A stretch of DNA of 64,000 nucleotides from GCA-2706205 sp964215955 (GTDB taxonomy: Bacteria > Bdellovibrionota > Bacteriovoracia > Bacteriovoracales > Bacteriovoracaceae). Every line of letters starts with the position of its first letter. Positions within the stretch are counted from its first letter, which is position 1. The translations under genes were made by a program, and so were the position numbers. The notes under the pieces were generated by a model that saw only the letters and a list, made by a program, of their open reading frames with translations, ran no database searches and was not told the DNA's origin. The DNA is taken from positions 69,364 through 133,363 of the forward strand of contig CAXPDR010000030.1 in assembly GCA_964215955.1 (NCBI GenBank), in the 5' to 3' direction. Shown here piece by piece: positions 42,268 through 51,201 of the stretch.

Positions 42268-43467
42268 TTATAATTGAGGTCTAGTTAAATAAAGTATTCC
42301 ATCAATACCAGCAACTGCAACAGTACCTGATTTAAAATATGGAAAGATTGACCAAACACCTTCAAACTTTGCACTATCTCTACTTGGCATGGTATCCAAA
42401 AACCCTACTTCAGAAAGATTACCATTATGAATGTCCTTAAGAGATAAAATTCTCAAACCTGCATTATAGTTAGCTTGATATACATAATCGCCTTTAACAT
42501 ACATATTATGATCTATGGCCTTAGAATTATGAGTATATACAGCAAAATCCTTTGGATTTTCTAAATCAGAAAAATCCCAAATAAATGTCTTTGTATTTAC
42601 TCCAAATCTTTGCTCATCTAGCTCATCACCAAGTAAAAAATATTTATGATCTTCTGTTAACCAGCCTTGATGTGTATATTTAACTCCATCATAACTTGCA
42701 GCGCTAATTTGGTATGGTTTATTTTTATCAGTGACATCAACAATATTTACAGTATCCTCATTGCTTGAAACACAAATTTCTCTTCCTAGGTACCTCGCAT
42801 CTTGCCCCTTATATATCACACATTGAACATCATGAGTGTAGGCATCTCCATGTTTTCTAGGTATTTCATAAACACCTCTTCCGACACAATTTAAAAATTT
42901 TGGAGCAAGCGGATTTCTAAGATCCATGATGTGTAAACCACCATCACAAGTTGATGTTCCAACAGCATAACCATAGCCACTTTCTTCATTTATAAAAATA
43001 TTATGAGCATTTCCAAAGTCTCTGTATCTATGATCTGCTTTTAATTCAACTACCTTTCCACCGTTTAGTTCTCTTAATCGGTGAAGATCAATAACTTGCA
43101 TTCCGTGAGACCATGCTTCACTTACAATGAATGCATAGTGCTTATAGATTTTCATATCACGCCAAGTAGAAGAAGTCGTAGCCGTTTTCATATCTGCAAG
43201 ATGAATTGGATTCGTAGGATCAGTAACATCAACAAAAGACGTCTTACTATCTAACCCCATAATTGCATATTCTTTTCCAGTTGTAGGATCGGTCCATCCC
43301 CAAATATCGTTTCCTTTTTTCGCCCTTAAAGCTCCAACTTTTAGATTTAATGCTCCAGAAAGAGTAACATTTGGTGAATGAGAAATAGTAACCTCATTTG
43401 TTACTATATCACTTGCCATTAGTGGTATACTCATTAAGCCAGCAAGAAAAATACTTATAACTTTCAT
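42268..43467 (-). CDS. exported LVIVD-repeat / choice-of-anchor B family protein
   Basis: 399 residues from ATG 43467 (GGAG 7-10 nt upstream). Signal peptide MKVISIFLAGLMSIPLMA. Beta-propeller-like repeats of the LVIVD type are evident: FVDVTDPTNPIHLADM, VIDLHRLREL, IMDLRNPLAPKFLNCV, IVDVTDKNKPYQISAA, IWDFSDLENPKDFAVY. These form surface or periplasmic propellers found in choice-of-anchor B proteins; no enzymatic function is known. Divergent from the Met/His-rich exported protein. Confidence 0.85.
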   Translation of the reverse strand: MKVISIFLAGLMSIPLMASDIVTNEVTISHSPNVTLSGALNLKVGALRAKKGNDIWGWTDPTTGKEYAIMGLDSKTSFVDVTDPTNPIHLADMKTATTSSTWRDMKIYKHYAFIVSEAWSHGMQVIDLHRLRELNGGKVVELKADHRYRDFGNAHNIFINEESGYGYAVGTSTCDGGLHIMDLRNPLAPKFLNCVGRGVYEIPRKHGDAYTHDVQCVIYKGQDARYLGREICVSSNEDTVNIVDVTDKNKPYQISAASYDGVKYTHQGWLTEDHKYFLLGDELDEQRFGVNTKTFIWDFSDLENPKDFAVYTHNSKAIDHNMYVKGDYVYQANYNAGLRILSLKDIHNGNLSEVGFLDTMPSRDSAKFEGVWSIFPYFKSGTVAVAGIDGILYLTRPQL

Positions 43468-43539
43468 AATCAAACTCCATTTTAATTATTAATGATTAAT
43501 TATCTCCCAAAACCCAATTTAATACTAATATTGTTAGAA

Positions 43540-43559
43540 CTTGTAAGAAGCATTACAAG
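43540..43559. promoter_or_regulatory. inverted repeat between divergent exported-protein genes
   Basis: CTTGTAA (43540-43546) and TTACAAG (43553-43559), 6-bp spacer. It overlaps plausible promoters on both strands (TTGTTA-17-TACAAG rightward; TTACAA-16-TATTAA leftward), so it may be an operator for both genes. Confidence 0.4.
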
Positions 43560-43607
43560 ACAAATCCTTACTTAATCAGCTACCATTAGAACAAATGGAG
43601 AAATATT

Positions 43608-44546
43608 ATGAAGTTATTATTCTTGATTCTTTTATTCAGTTTTAATGCATTTGCAAACGGCATAGATTTCAAGTCTCACTTTTTCGTTAATGGAAAAAAA
43701 GTGGAAGGTATGAAACATATGATGGTCATGCCTAATAAACCAACTCTTATTGAAATGTACTTTACGGATCCAAGAACAAATGAAGTCTATAAAGATTTTA
43801 AGATTATGCATGGAAAATACATGCATATGGTTATCGCTAATAAAGATTTAAGCGTTTTTAAACATATTCATCCATACTTTGATCCTATCACAGGACGTTT
43901 TGCTATAACTGTTAATATGCCTTACTCAGATCCTGACAACCAAGATGCTGTTACAACCCTAAAAACACCGGGAATGTATATGGTGATGGCCGATGTTATT
44001 GTTGCTGGAATTGGGATGAGAATGGATCATGCCATGGTTCATGTAATGGGGCAAAATACCACAAGGGCGTTACAAGCAGATCCCGCACAAAATGGAGTAA
44101 TTACAAAATACTTTTATAGAGATACTGAAAGTACTCCTACTTATAAAGCGGTTTTTAAAAAGAATACTATTAGCGGTTGCTCTGGAAATATTGTTCAGTT
44201 TGAAATTGAAATGTTTAGTTTAGTAAATGGACAATATCTTCCAATGCTTGATTTTCAACCATGGTTAAGTGAGGCAGCTCACTCAGTTTGGTTAAGTGAA
44301 AATTATATGAATCATATGCACCACAAAATGCCTTTTGCTCATATGCATAGTCCATTCATGATGGATGACGATGATGATCCTACTAATGATAGGGTTTTCG
44401 ATCATATCTTAAGATTTAATTTTCATGATCAAAAAGTGATGCTACCAGGCTTACAAAAAATTTGGATTCAATTCAAACACCAAGATAAAATAATGAAAAT
44501 ACCTTTTATCTTTGAATACTCACCAGAAGAGATTCAAGGCTGTTAG
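43608..44546 (+). CDS. Met/His-rich exported protein, possible metal binder
   Basis: 312 residues with signal peptide (MKLLFLILLFSFNAFA). The N-terminal domain has MHGKYMHMVIANKDLSVFKH followed by IHP, a pattern seen in secreted proteins linked to metal or copper handling. The C-terminal part includes NYMNHMHHKMPFAHMHSPFM and then a poly-Asp loop (MDDDDDPTND). Dense Met and His clusters suggest copper or silver binding (inference); the Asp run resembles a calcium loop. ATG 43608 has a weak AATGGAG site upstream. Confidence 0.65.
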   Translation: MKLLFLILLFSFNAFANGIDFKSHFFVNGKKVEGMKHMMVMPNKPTLIEMYFTDPRTNEVYKDFKIMHGKYMHMVIANKDLSVFKHIHPYFDPITGRFAITVNMPYSDPDNQDAVTTLKTPGMYMVMADVIVAGIGMRMDHAMVHVMGQNTTRALQADPAQNGVITKYFYRDTESTPTYKAVFKKNTISGCSGNIVQFEIEMFSLVNGQYLPMLDFQPWLSEAAHSVWLSENYMNHMHHKMPFAHMHSPFMMDDDDDPTNDRVFDHILRFNFHDQKVMLPGLQKIWIQFKHQDKIMKIPFIFEYSPEEIQGC

Positions 44547-44550
44547 AATT

Positions 44551-45507
44551 TCAAAAGTTGCCAAATACTGCCTGTATTTTTGCATTTAAAAAAGCTGTTC
44601 TCAGGAAATCATTTTCTGCAAGGAAAGAAAAGCCTGGAGTTAATTCGAAAAAAATCCATTTTTTATATAAATTTCTTCTATAGGATGAATAAACTTCGTG
44701 CCCATAAATCGCATAGGTTTTAGGTTTATTAGTAAACCTTGTTCTGATGTTATAACTTATACTTTGATTATCATCTATGAGATAATTTAATGTTGGTCCA
44801 TGTGAGGAAGATAAAAAATTCTCATCATCTTTCCATTGAAACTTATTATTATAGCGAAAACCAAGCACATTCGTTAATTTTCTTTTAACATTCAGATCGG
44901 TATAGTTGAAAAGACCTGCTTGATCCTCAATTAAAACTTTATTCACAACCCTAAACTCTGTTTCACCAAAATAAAAACTTCTTCTGCCTCTGGCCTGACT
45001 AAATATAATTGGCGGATTTTGAACCTTTACACCGGAATCCGCCGAGAGACTCCAGAACTTTTTTTGTTCTCTTAAAAATCCTAAAGATGCTCTATATACA
45101 ACATCCTCAATTCCTTCCTCTACATCACTCGTCCCACTACTACTCTCTTTGTTCTCTAGAGTATCATCATCTTCCTCTGACTTGGTAGTTAGCTTAAAAT
45201 GAAGTTTTCTTTCTAAATTTTTTAGCCTCACCTTCACATCAAAATCAGGCTCTAGACTTGGCTCAGAGTATTCTCGGTTGCGAGAAGCATACTCGAATTT
45301 AATATGACTTCCATTATCCTCCTCTAGATCACGCTCTTCTCCAAAGAAAGAGTCTACCTTATTTGTAGCTGAGAATAAATTATTAGATATTTTCTCCTGA
45401 GCAAGGTCCAGGGAACTTGAACCAAAAAACGTAGAACTCTCTTGTGAGAAAGCAAAATTCGAGCTTAAGAGAACTAAAGTAATTGAGATAATTTTAAATT
45501 GACTCAT
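44551..45507 (-). CDS. exported envelope protein, beta-barrel-like
   Basis: 318 residues from ATG 45507, the start of its signal peptide (MSQFKIISITLVLLSSNFAFS). An acidic helical or linker region with SEEDDDTLENKESSSG follows. The C-terminal ~180 residues alternate strand-like and charged segments, consistent with an outer-membrane barrel, but the last residue is Phe after GN (AVFGNF). No family recognised. Convergent with the Met/His-rich gene with a 4-bp gap. Confidence 0.6.
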   Translation of the reverse strand: MSQFKIISITLVLLSSNFAFSQESSTFFGSSSLDLAQEKISNNLFSATNKVDSFFGEERDLEEDNGSHIKFEYASRNREYSEPSLEPDFDVKVRLKNLERKLHFKLTTKSEEDDDTLENKESSSGTSDVEEGIEDVVYRASLGFLREQKKFWSLSADSGVKVQNPPIIFSQARGRRSFYFGETEFRVVNKVLIEDQAGLFNYTDLNVKRKLTNVLGFRYNNKFQWKDDENFLSSSHGPTLNYLIDDNQSISYNIRTRFTNKPKTYAIYGHEVYSSYRRNLYKKWIFFELTPGFSFLAENDFLRTAFLNAKIQAVFGNF

Positions 45508-45681
45508 AACAAAAAAGGTTTTGCCAGATTCTGAACTAAAAGTACAGGTCAAATAAGATATTTCAGACTTTAAAACCTTAAAATTAAAAGGGTTATAAGT
45601 AAGGTTGTTTAAGACTTCTAGAATTGAATATATGTGAAAATTTGATAGAAATGACTGATTAAATTTTTCAAAGGAATAATT

Positions 45682-47664
45682 ATGAAGTCATTAGTACTTT
45701 TGATTATGATTTGCAGTCTAAATGTATTTGCGAAATCACATTCACTTAACTCTCCTCAAGGAGGTCTAGAGCTTTCCGTATCGACTCTCAAAGGTCGACT
45801 TTACTACAGCCTTAAAAAGAATAATGTTGTTGTCATAAGAAAATCTCTTCTAGGAAATAAATTAAGAGGCATTGATTTAACTAATAATTTAAAAATTAAA
45901 TCTGTAAAAAATTATCAAAATAGATCTGAGTGGAATATGATTTGGGGTGAGTTCGAAACAGTAAAGGATCATCACAATGGAATGAAGCTCATGGTTACCA
46001 ATGGTAATGTTGATATGAATATTGATTTCAGACTTTACCCGGATGGACTAGCTTTCAGATATGAGTTTCCAAAACAACCAAACCTAAACCATTTTGAAGT
46101 TATAGATGAAAGTACAGAATTTAGATTAAAAAGAAATGATGAAGCTTGGTGGATCCCAGCATTCCAAGATAATAGATACGAATATCTGTACAATAAAAGC
46201 GTAATTCCAAACTTAGATGTTGTTCATACTCCATTGACAGTTGAAAAGGTTAATGGACCTGTTGTTTCTTTCCACGAAGCAAGACTTATTAATTATTCTT
46301 CATACGCATTAAAAAGAACAAATCCAGATACTTTAAAAGTAGATCTATATCCTTGGGCAAATACTGACACTAGAGTGTATGGAAAAACACCACTTAACTC
46401 TTCTTGGAGAACTGTCCAGGTAGCAATTAATCCTGCAAAATTAGTAGAATCGACTATGATCCTAAACTTAAATGATCCAGCAGATGAAACAATTGATTAC
46501 TCATACCTGCATACAGGAAAGTATGTTGGAGTTTGGTGGGAGATTCATTTAGGTCAATCAACTTTTGGAAGTGGTCCAAGACAAGGGGCAACTAACGATA
46601 ATGTTAAAAAATATATTGATTTCGCTGCCAAACATGGATTTCAAGGAGTTTTAGTAGAAGGATGGAATAAAGGATGGGACGGTGACTGGATTAGTAATGG
46701 AGACATCTTTATTTTTGACGAGCCATATGACCATTATGACTTTGCAGGACTTTCCAAGTATGCCCTAGACAGAAATGTCAGTCTAGTTGGTCACCATGAA
46801 ACAAGTGCTTCAATTAGAAATTATGAAAACCAACTAGATAGAGCTTATGGATTTTTAAATAAGCATGGGGTTAAAGCAGTTAAAACAGGTTATGTAGGAA
46901 CAAGGCTCAATAAAAAAGAATGGCACCACGGACAATTTGGAGTTAATCACTACACTAAGGCCATGAGAAAAGGGCATGATTCAGAAGTGATGATGATTGT
47001 ACACGAACCGATTAAGCAGACCGGACTTAGAAGAACTTATCCAAACTTAATGAGTTCAGAAGGTGTTAGAGGTCAAGAATACAATGCTTGGGGAAAACCA
47101 GGAAATACACCTGCCCACACAACAATTGTTCCATTTACAAGATCATTAGCAGGACCAGTTGATTTCACACCAGGAACGATGGACGTTCTATATAATGATT
47201 GGAGGCCTGATTCGAGAGTCCCAACAACAATTGCAAAACAACTTGCTCTATATGTCATCATTTACTCTCCATGGCAGATGTTATCTGATTTAGTTGAAAA
47301 TTATGAAGCAAGACCGGATGCTTTTGAATTCTTAAAAGCAGTACCGACAAATTGGTCAAAAACGGTAGGTCTAAATAGTAAAATTGGTGAATTTGCCACA
47401 ATCGCTAGAAAAGATAGAAACTCAGATAACTGGTATCTTGGTTCTATTACTAATGAAAATGGAAGAATTATTAATATCGATTTAGACTTTTTAGACGAGG
47501 GTGCTACTTATAAAGTTAAAGGCTATCAGGATGCAAGAGGAGCAAGCTGGCTTTATAATCCACATGCTCTTGAAACCTATGAAACGACAGTAAGCGCTGG
47601 GGATAGTTTTGATCTTTATCTAGCTCCAGGTGGTGGAGTAGCTTTGGAGTTTATTAAACAATAA
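45682..47664 (+). CDS. glycoside hydrolase family 97 (alpha-glucosidase/alpha-galactosidase)
   Basis: 660 residues; signal peptide MKSLVLLIMICSLNVFA, so periplasmic or secreted. GH97 layout: N-terminal beta-sandwich (LNSPQGGLELSVSTLKGRLYY; the residues before about 270), central TIM barrel with GVWWEIHLGQ, VLVEGWNKGWDGDW, HHETSA and MIVHEPIKQTGLRRTYPNLM, and C-terminal sandwich (NWYLGSITNENGR). In SusB-type inverting members the acid and bases are Glu; EGW, HET and HEP-like Glu are present here. Ends in TAATG overlapping the next gene. Confidence 0.9.
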   Translation: MKSLVLLIMICSLNVFAKSHSLNSPQGGLELSVSTLKGRLYYSLKKNNVVVIRKSLLGNKLRGIDLTNNLKIKSVKNYQNRSEWNMIWGEFETVKDHHNGMKLMVTNGNVDMNIDFRLYPDGLAFRYEFPKQPNLNHFEVIDESTEFRLKRNDEAWWIPAFQDNRYEYLYNKSVIPNLDVVHTPLTVEKVNGPVVSFHEARLINYSSYALKRTNPDTLKVDLYPWANTDTRVYGKTPLNSSWRTVQVAINPAKLVESTMILNLNDPADETIDYSYLHTGKYVGVWWEIHLGQSTFGSGPRQGATNDNVKKYIDFAAKHGFQGVLVEGWNKGWDGDWISNGDIFIFDEPYDHYDFAGLSKYALDRNVSLVGHHETSASIRNYENQLDRAYGFLNKHGVKAVKTGYVGTRLNKKEWHHGQFGVNHYTKAMRKGHDSEVMMIVHEPIKQTGLRRTYPNLMSSEGVRGQEYNAWGKPGNTPAHTTIVPFTRSLAGPVDFTPGTMDVLYNDWRPDSRVPTTIAKQLALYVIIYSPWQMLSDLVENYEARPDAFEFLKAVPTNWSKTVGLNSKIGEFATIARKDRNSDNWYLGSITNENGRIINIDLDFLDEGATYKVKGYQDARGASWLYNPHALETYETTVSAGDSFDLYLAPGGGVALEFIKQ

Positions 47665-48056
47665 TGAAGCAACTTAATTTAGAAGATATTATTCAAGTTT
47701 GTATAGGGTCAATTATATTGGCCCTTCCTATTGCTTTTACAGAAGAAGCATGGAAAATGAGTACAAGCTTACCGGCCTTCAAAGTTATTCTCATTTTTAT
47801 AACTTCAATTTTACTTGATGCTTGCTTCATTTTCTATGGAGTCTATGAAGCAAACATCAAAGATAAGTATATAAAGTTCAGTAGTAGGATTATTGTTAAC
47901 TACGCCATCACTTTTATTACCGTCAGCTATATTTTATGGTTACTTGACATCTATAATACGCATACAAGTGCGTATGATATGTTAGCAAAAACCATAATCG
48001 TATCTTTTCCGGCTTCGCTAAGTGGTGCCATTGTAGATAGCTTCGATAAAGAGTAA
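47664..48056 (+). CDS. DUF2391/TIGR02587-type membrane protein
   Basis: 130 residues with four hydrophobic segments (about 9-27, 38-59, 74-96 and 105-121), LEDIIQVCIGSIILALPIAF being the usual family start. Function unknown. Its ATG overlaps the stop of the GH97 gene, so it is translationally coupled, although a glycoside link is not obvious. Confidence 0.75.
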   Translation: MKQLNLEDIIQVCIGSIILALPIAFTEEAWKMSTSLPAFKVILIFITSILLDACFIFYGVYEANIKDKYIKFSSRIIVNYAITFITVSYILWLLDIYNTHTSAYDMLAKTIIVSFPASLSGAIVDSFDKE

Positions 48057-48060
48057 ACAC

Positions 48061-49140
48061 CTACTTTGCATCTGAAACATAAAGCTTATTAGTAACAGTT
48101 TTTACAGGTAACATTTGTAGCAGAAAACTTTCAATTAGTTTTCTATCAGCTTTATGCTTTACAGTACCGGATACTTCAACTTTATCTCCTAAAAGACTGA
48201 TGGAAATAAACTTTGCCCCTTCAAATAACCGTTTAACTTTAGCTTCAAAAACTTTAGCTCTATTAACTGTTGCCTTAACCTTTTTTGGAGCAAAACTTAC
48301 TTCACAGATAACTTTATCAATACCAGTCTGTTTCTTAGTGAAATCGGCTATCTTTAGCATTTCTTTTTGAGACTTAGCTTGCCCTAGAAGGGTGGCTGTT
48401 CTATTTTCAACTTTTACTGATATCGTCTTTTTTAAATCACCAAACTTTTTACTTATATAAAAATTAATTTTTCGTTCGAGTTCAGTATTAGAATTAATCA
48501 AGTCATTTTCAACAGTAATATTTTTACTGATAATTTTTTTGACTCCAGGTATTCTAGAAGTTTCGATCTCTAACTTTTCTTTTTGAAATATGTTTTTAAC
48601 TTTTCCTTTTAAAAACACAAACCCATCAATTATTTTAATTTTTACTTTACCAAAATGCCCAAGCAGTTTTAAGTGAGCATTAATCATAGTTCCCAGTTTT
48701 TTATCAGCTGTCGTTTTACCAAGAACAGACTTTTTAGCCTTCATTGTTTCAATAATTAGGTCAATTAATTGATCCTGTTCCCTAGGCCAGGCAAAAACAC
48801 CTCTAAACCCACGACTGTATAAAGAGATGAAAAAAGATTCTTCTTTTTTTGTCCTTGATAGATAATAGAGAGGAAATAATCCAAAATTTTTGACAAAATT
48901 ATTGATTGTTTTCTCAAAATTATTAGAAACCTTCATTTCATCTAATATAATTGCTACTGTTTCTCCTTGAACTGCACCCGGCAGCCCACGGAGATCAGTA
49001 AAAATAAGATCTAAATTATATTTCTTCTCTATACCTTCAAATTTATCTTTTAAAGAAGAATCCCCTACAATAACGATATTAGGTTTTTTATAGGAGTACT
49101 TTCTTAATGTTTTTTCTGAATGACTATTCTGTATATTCAT
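48061..49140 (-). CDS. receiver-like domain plus three BON-type domains
   Basis: 359 residues without signal peptide. Residues ~18-135 look like a response-regulator fold (NIVIVGDSS, LDLIFTDLRGLPG, VAIILDE, LSRTKKEESFF, RGFRGVFAWP), but the acidic pocket is not intact. After it come three BON-like repeats (~150-215, 222-285, 290-355), each with a ...V.L.G.v.....k..i......i.GV..V.. pattern. BON domains bind membranes or other proteins; cytoplasmic location with a pseudo-receiver is unusual. It is the third gene of a minus-strand unit with L25/Ctc and an HPF-like protein, suggesting stress control. Confidence 0.65.
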   Translation of the reverse strand: MNIQNSHSEKTLRKYSYKKPNIVIVGDSSLKDKFEGIEKKYNLDLIFTDLRGLPGAVQGETVAIILDEMKVSNNFEKTINNFVKNFGLFPLYYLSRTKKEESFFISLYSRGFRGVFAWPREQDQLIDLIIETMKAKKSVLGKTTADKKLGTMINAHLKLLGHFGKVKIKIIDGFVFLKGKVKNIFQKEKLEIETSRIPGVKKIISKNITVENDLINSNTELERKINFYISKKFGDLKKTISVKVENRTATLLGQAKSQKEMLKIADFTKKQTGIDKVICEVSFAPKKVKATVNRAKVFEAKVKRLFEGAKFISISLLGDKVEVSGTVKHKADRKLIESFLLQMLPVKTVTNKLYVSDAK

Positions 49141-49175
49141 TATTCACTCCTTTCCTTTATTGATTTCTTTTGTTG

Positions 49176-49799
49176 TTACCCGGTTTTTTCAAGTTTCATC
49201 TTAAAATCTTCAAGCTTTTGTTTTTCCATTTCAGTCATAGTTTCATCATCACCAATTTCAATTTCTTTTGCTGGTGGTTTACAAATCGCTAGTAACTCAT
49301 CCCCTTCCTCTTCGACTTCTACCTTTTCTGGAAGATTTAAATCGTTCAATGTAACCTTATCTCCAATGTCAATGTTATTAACATTTGTGGTTATCATACT
49401 TGGAACTGATGTTGGCTTTCCACTTACTGTCACTTCATCTTTCATAACAACAAATACTCCACCTTTTCTCACACCAACAGGAGTTCCTTCAAAGTTCACA
49501 GGGATTTCCACCTCATTGGTTACTCCTTTTGGCATTTGCACTAAGGAAAAGTGGATGATTTCGTTCGTAACTGGATCATTCTGTACCTCAGCAAACTTAA
49601 CCATCATCGTTCCCGTTTTTGATTTTATCCTGTAGATTTCCCCACTTTTATGCAGATTCTTATTTAGTTGGTGTTTCTCCATTTTTACAGGGATACTGCT
49701 AATGCTAGGCCCATAGAGTGATCCAGGTATAAATCCCTGAGTTCTAAGGTTTTTAGTCTTCTTGTTTAAATCTCTATATTTTAAATTTAAGTTATTCAT
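49176..49799 (-). CDS. rplY: ribosomal protein L25 / general stress protein Ctc family
   Basis: 207 residues. N-terminal L25 5S-rRNA-binding domain (LRTQGFIPGSLYGP, then VKFAEVQNDPVTNEIIHFSL) and a C-terminal TL5/Ctc beta domain (IPVNFEGTPVGVRKGG ... IDIGDKVTLNDLNLP) ending in a charged tail. It lies in a stress-like operon and lacks the usual pth neighbour, so it may be a second, stress-type copy. ATG follows AAAAGGAG. 12 bp after the HPF-like gene. Confidence 0.88.
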   Translation of the reverse strand: MNNLNLKYRDLNKKTKNLRTQGFIPGSLYGPSISSIPVKMEKHQLNKNLHKSGEIYRIKSKTGTMMVKFAEVQNDPVTNEIIHFSLVQMPKGVTNEVEIPVNFEGTPVGVRKGGVFVVMKDEVTVSGKPTSVPSMITTNVNNIDIGDKVTLNDLNLPEKVEVEEEGDELLAICKPPAKEIEIGDDETMTEMEKQKLEDFKMKLEKTG

Positions 49800-49810
49800 A
49801 AAATCTCCTT

Positions 49811-50116
49811 TTAATGTGCAAATTTATTCTTCTCATTCTTCATTAAGCGAGACATGGTAAAAAAAGCTTTTTTACCTGCAGTCACCATTTTTTCTGAACG
49901 CTTTCTAACGTAAAGAGTACTTCGTTTTGGTCTAGCTAATGATAGCCCACAACTTATAGGCTTCTCTTTAGCCGAATCATTTTGATCCAACCAGATTTCC
50001 AATTTCCAGCCATCACTTAGATTGAATTTTCCTAAAATACTATTGGCCAAAAAGGCCATAGTTTTAAAATGCTTGTTATAATTGCCTTCCAAGTTGTCGT
50101 GCAATTCTAATTCCAT
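49811..50116 (-). CDS. HPF/RaiA-like ribosome-associated protein
   Basis: 101 residues. Compared with short HPF proteins it has an initial helix (NYNKHFKTMAFLANSILGKF), a strand WKLEIWLDQ, strand PISCGLSLARPKRSTLYVR and a closing basic helix (VTAGKKAFFTMSRLMKNEK), the order of the beta-alpha-beta-beta-beta-alpha HPF fold. Identity is low, so the call rests on layout and on the L25 neighbour. Such proteins hibernate ribosomes by binding the decoding centre. Confidence 0.5.
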   Translation of the reverse strand: MELELHDNLEGNYNKHFKTMAFLANSILGKFNLSDGWKLEIWLDQNDSAKEKPISCGLSLARPKRSTLYVRKRSEKMVTAGKKAFFTMSRLMKNEKNKFAH

Positions 50117-50162
50117 AAGTACTCCTCCTTGTTGTCCATTTCTGAGGCAAAGTTAATCTCAG

Positions 50163-50190
50163 TTGATATTATGGCACACTCAAATATAAT
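50163..50190 (+). promoter_or_regulatory. strong sigma-70 promoter for LysR gene
   Basis: TTGATA (50163-50168), 16-bp spacer, perfect TATAAT (50185-50190). Further down, TCTATATAA occurs twice (spaced 17 bp) before the ATG at 50247 and may be an autoregulatory site. Confidence 0.6.
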
Positions 50191-50246
50191 TAAAATTGAA
50201 TATATAGTTAGGTCTATATAACTAAAAATCTATATAAGGATAAAGA

Positions 50247-51116
50247 ATGTACAAGATAAATTTCAACCACTTATACTATTTTCTCACCATCGCGAAAGAA
50301 GGATCAATCGTCAAAGCTTCAAAAAAACTTAATATGACTCAACCCGCGATCAGTCACCAACTAAAATTACTTGAAACTGATTTAGGAAAAAAATTATTTG
50401 ATAGAAAAGGTCGAAGATTAGTTCTCAACGAAGAAGGTGAAGTTGTTATGGATTATGCCAATAAAATATTCAGGCACTCAGAAGAAATGATTCAATTTCT
50501 TAAAACCGATAACAAAGAAATTATAAAAATTATTAAAGTCGGCGCAGTACCATGGCTTTCCAAGGAACAAATTTATCATTTTCTAAAACCTCTTCTCAAT
50601 AATCCCCACATTAGCCTAGAAGTTTTTGAAAAAGACTTAGAGACCTTAATAAAAGAAGTTCAAGATAATAAATTAGATATTATACTTTGTGATTCACCAT
50701 ATTCTGGACGCTCAAAAAAATTACAAGGACACCGCATTTCTATTGATCCAATCTATTGTGTCACATCTAGCAAAAAGAATATTCAAGGTAAATTTCCAAA
50801 ATCTCTAAATGATAAAAAAGTTGTACTCTACCCTGAAGCTTGCATAATGAATGACAAAATTGATGTATTTGTTAAGAAAAATAAAATAAACTTCAACGTT
50901 CTTGGAACTTTTAGCGATAGCACTCTAATGAAAATCTGTATTGAGAAAACTAATGCTATAGGATTTTTACCACAAAGCGTAATCAAGGAAAGCCTAAAGC
51001 AAAAAACCTTATTTAAAATTGGAGAATTGGGGGAATTAAAATTCTCAATGTGGGCGATCACCAAAAAAGACATAAAAAAAGATAGCTTAATTTTTAATTT
51101 GATAAAAAAATCTTGA
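50247..51116 (+). CDS. LysR-family regulator (NhaR-like)
   Basis: 289 residues. INFNHLYYFLTIAKEGSIVK opens the DNA-binding domain, with TQPAISHQLKLLE as recognition helix; LNHLYYF-type starts and the effector domain resemble NhaR regulators of sodium or osmotic stress. Lies between the divergent HPF-like operon and the downstream RND pump (85 bp), so either could be its target. Confidence 0.85.
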   Translation: MYKINFNHLYYFLTIAKEGSIVKASKKLNMTQPAISHQLKLLETDLGKKLFDRKGRRLVLNEEGEVVMDYANKIFRHSEEMIQFLKTDNKEIIKIIKVGAVPWLSKEQIYHFLKPLLNNPHISLEVFEKDLETLIKEVQDNKLDIILCDSPYSGRSKKLQGHRISIDPIYCVTSSKKNIQGKFPKSLNDKKVVLYPEACIMNDKIDVFVKKNKINFNVLGTFSDSTLMKICIEKTNAIGFLPQSVIKESLKQKTLFKIGELGELKFSMWAITKKDIKKDSLIFNLIKKS

Positions 51117-51201
51117 ATATCTAGACTTTTCTTTCACACAAAGACGAAAATATATTGAAACGATAAAATAAAAAAATATAACGATAATTCAGGATATATT
51201 C

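Noticed and set aside
50200..50240. Repeated TATATA blocks
   Set aside because: Too A/T-rich to call as a defined operator beyond mentioning it with the LysR promoter.
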